NCBI GenBank assembly: GCA_039679385.1
Contig: JBDKVB010000147.1
Location: 1-50,992 of the forward strand
Direction: 5' to 3'
DNA length: 50,992 bases
Origin: Armatimonadia bacterium
GTDB taxonomy: Bacteria; Armatimonadota; Zipacnadia; Zipacnadales; JABUFB01
This document shows positions 50,412-50,992 of this stretch, one piece after another (within the stretch, counting starts at the first letter, position 1; every line of letters starts with the position of its first letter). The translations under genes were made by a program, and so were the position numbers. The notes under the pieces are model-generated. The model ran no database searches. It worked only from the letters and a program-made list of their open reading frames with translations, and was not told the origin of the DNA.

Positions 50412-50822
50412 AGTGACCTCCAGAAGGGCCGTCAACGGCCGCAAGAGAGCCTGAAGTGTGGCACCGACCGCGCTCTGTTCCCCGCAGCCTCGCGAATCCC
50501 CTCCAAGGGCACCTCACCCCCTTTGTCCCCCTCTCCACGAGCGGCGCAACGGCGCGCCGCTTTGGGCGAGGGGGAACGGCAACGGCGCAAGACAACGGCG
50601 AAAGGCAACGGCAACTACTCCTCACCCCAGCCCTCTCCGGAGGGGAGAGGGAGAAAGGCAACGGCTAAAGGCTGAGGAGGAAGGAACTCACTCCTGCTTT
50701 CCCCTGAGCGAAGAGGCAGAAAAGGAAGGCGGCGAGACAGGGGGTAAGGCAGGAGCATCGGTTTTAGCATCAAGGTTGTGAAAGTAGGGTAAGTGGTATG
50801 GGGCGGTAGTATCGGTGGGTGT
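50412..50822. repeat. Intergenic region with palindromic repeat island 4
   Basis: 411 nt. From about 50508 to 50672 it holds CACCTCACCCCCTTTGTCCCC with CCCTCTCCACGAGCGG and a second CTCACCCCAGCCCTCTCC-GGA-GGGGAGAGGG unit, plus tandem GGCAACGGC-type short repeats. The part 50740-50822 is AT-richer (TTTTAGCATCAAGGTTGTGAAAG) and may hold the 3' region or promoter of a flanking gene; I cannot decide. Confidence 0.65.
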
Positions 50823-50992
50823 TCAGTCGGGGGCGCGGGGTGGCGGTTGGCCTTCACAAAAGCGCATCGCCGCCAGCAGTTGCTCGCGGTTGACCAGCCA
50901 GGCGTCATGGTGGTCCAGGATGATGGTCACCAGTTCGCTCGGCAACAGGATCGCGTAGTGGTCGCCGAAGTACGCGGTGATCTCGCGGCCCG
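50823..50992 (-). CDS. 3' end of an unidentified gene (5' truncated by the window)
   Basis: An open minus-strand frame enters from the right edge and stops with TGA at 50825-50823. The 56 visible residues run from GREITAYFGDHYAILLPSEL through DHHDAWLVNREQLLAAMR to a Pro-rich end PPPRAPD. The codon use is normal for the region and the residues look protein-like, so it is a real C-terminus. I do not recognise the family. Confidence 0.6.
   Translation of the reverse strand, partial: GREITAYFGDHYAILLPSELVTIILDHHDAWLVNREQLLAAMRFCEGQPPPRAPD

Overview
The window is a high-GC chromosomal segment from an uncultured-type bacterium that looks most like a member of Armatimonadota or a neighbouring lineage. 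The clues are a DUF1559/H-x9-DG type pseudopilin, many secreted glycoside hydrolase and lyase genes, MerR/HspR-controlled heat-shock genes and frequent interspersed CCTCACCCC palindromic repeats. The placement is inferred from gene style only; there is no rRNA in the window.

Left part (1-9.2 kb): the 3' part of an enolase-superfamily gene, a long non-coding stretch with a near-consensus promoter and hairpins ahead of a CheY-like receiver gene, a secreted M48 metallopeptidase, and then a six-gene plus-strand cluster at 3931-9239. The cluster holds a nucleotidyltransferase (PF14907 type), a PqqD-like RiPP recognition protein, a radical SAM/SPASM enzyme, a 47-residue peptide that looks like a RiPP precursor, an HPr-kinase-like protein and a signal-peptidase (S26)/GNAT fusion. 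It reads as a peptide modification pathway: PqqD presents the precursor through a YxxPxL leader motif, the radical SAM enzyme modifies it, the kinase may phosphorylate it, and the S26 protein may process it. No transporter is encoded nearby.

Middle part (9.2-27 kb): on the minus strand lie a PQQ-propeller surface protein, a small holin-like membrane protein, and a 60-codon gene missed by ordinary ORF calling because it has an in-frame TGA. That TGA falls exactly where a CxxGxCP motif would have its second cysteine and is followed by a SECIS-like hairpin, so this is a candidate selenoprotein. Next come a VOC protein and a full heat-shock cluster (dnaK, two hsp20, dnaJ, hspR, Clp ATPase). The dnaK promoter is a perfect TTGACA-17-TATAAT overlapped by an HspR (HAIR)-like inverted repeat. 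A URO-D family gene, six tRNA genes (Leu-GAG, Val-CAC, Gly-CCC, Gly-GCC, Cys-GCA, Leu-TAA), a secreted calcium-loop/PKD-like protein, a NucS-like nuclease gene bracketed by two copies of the same terminator, and a spore-photoproduct-lyase-like radical SAM gene follow.

Right part (27-51 kb): a pseudopilin gene, then a carbohydrate-oriented region: a DUF6259-like glycosidase, two MFS transporters, a Gfo/Idh/MocA oxidoreductase, a six-hairpin glycosidase-like protein, a polysaccharide deacetylase, a large heparinase II/III-type lyase with carbohydrate-binding modules, and a GH51-like arabinofuranosidase. Then cysE-vanW, a second URO-D-like gene, an M14 carboxypeptidase and the 3' end of an unknown gene. 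Four interspersed repeat islands sit in intergenic gaps of this part.

Start codons were re-chosen from ribosome binding sites wherever the longest ORF was clearly over-extended. All family assignments are from recognition of motifs by eye; no database search was possible.
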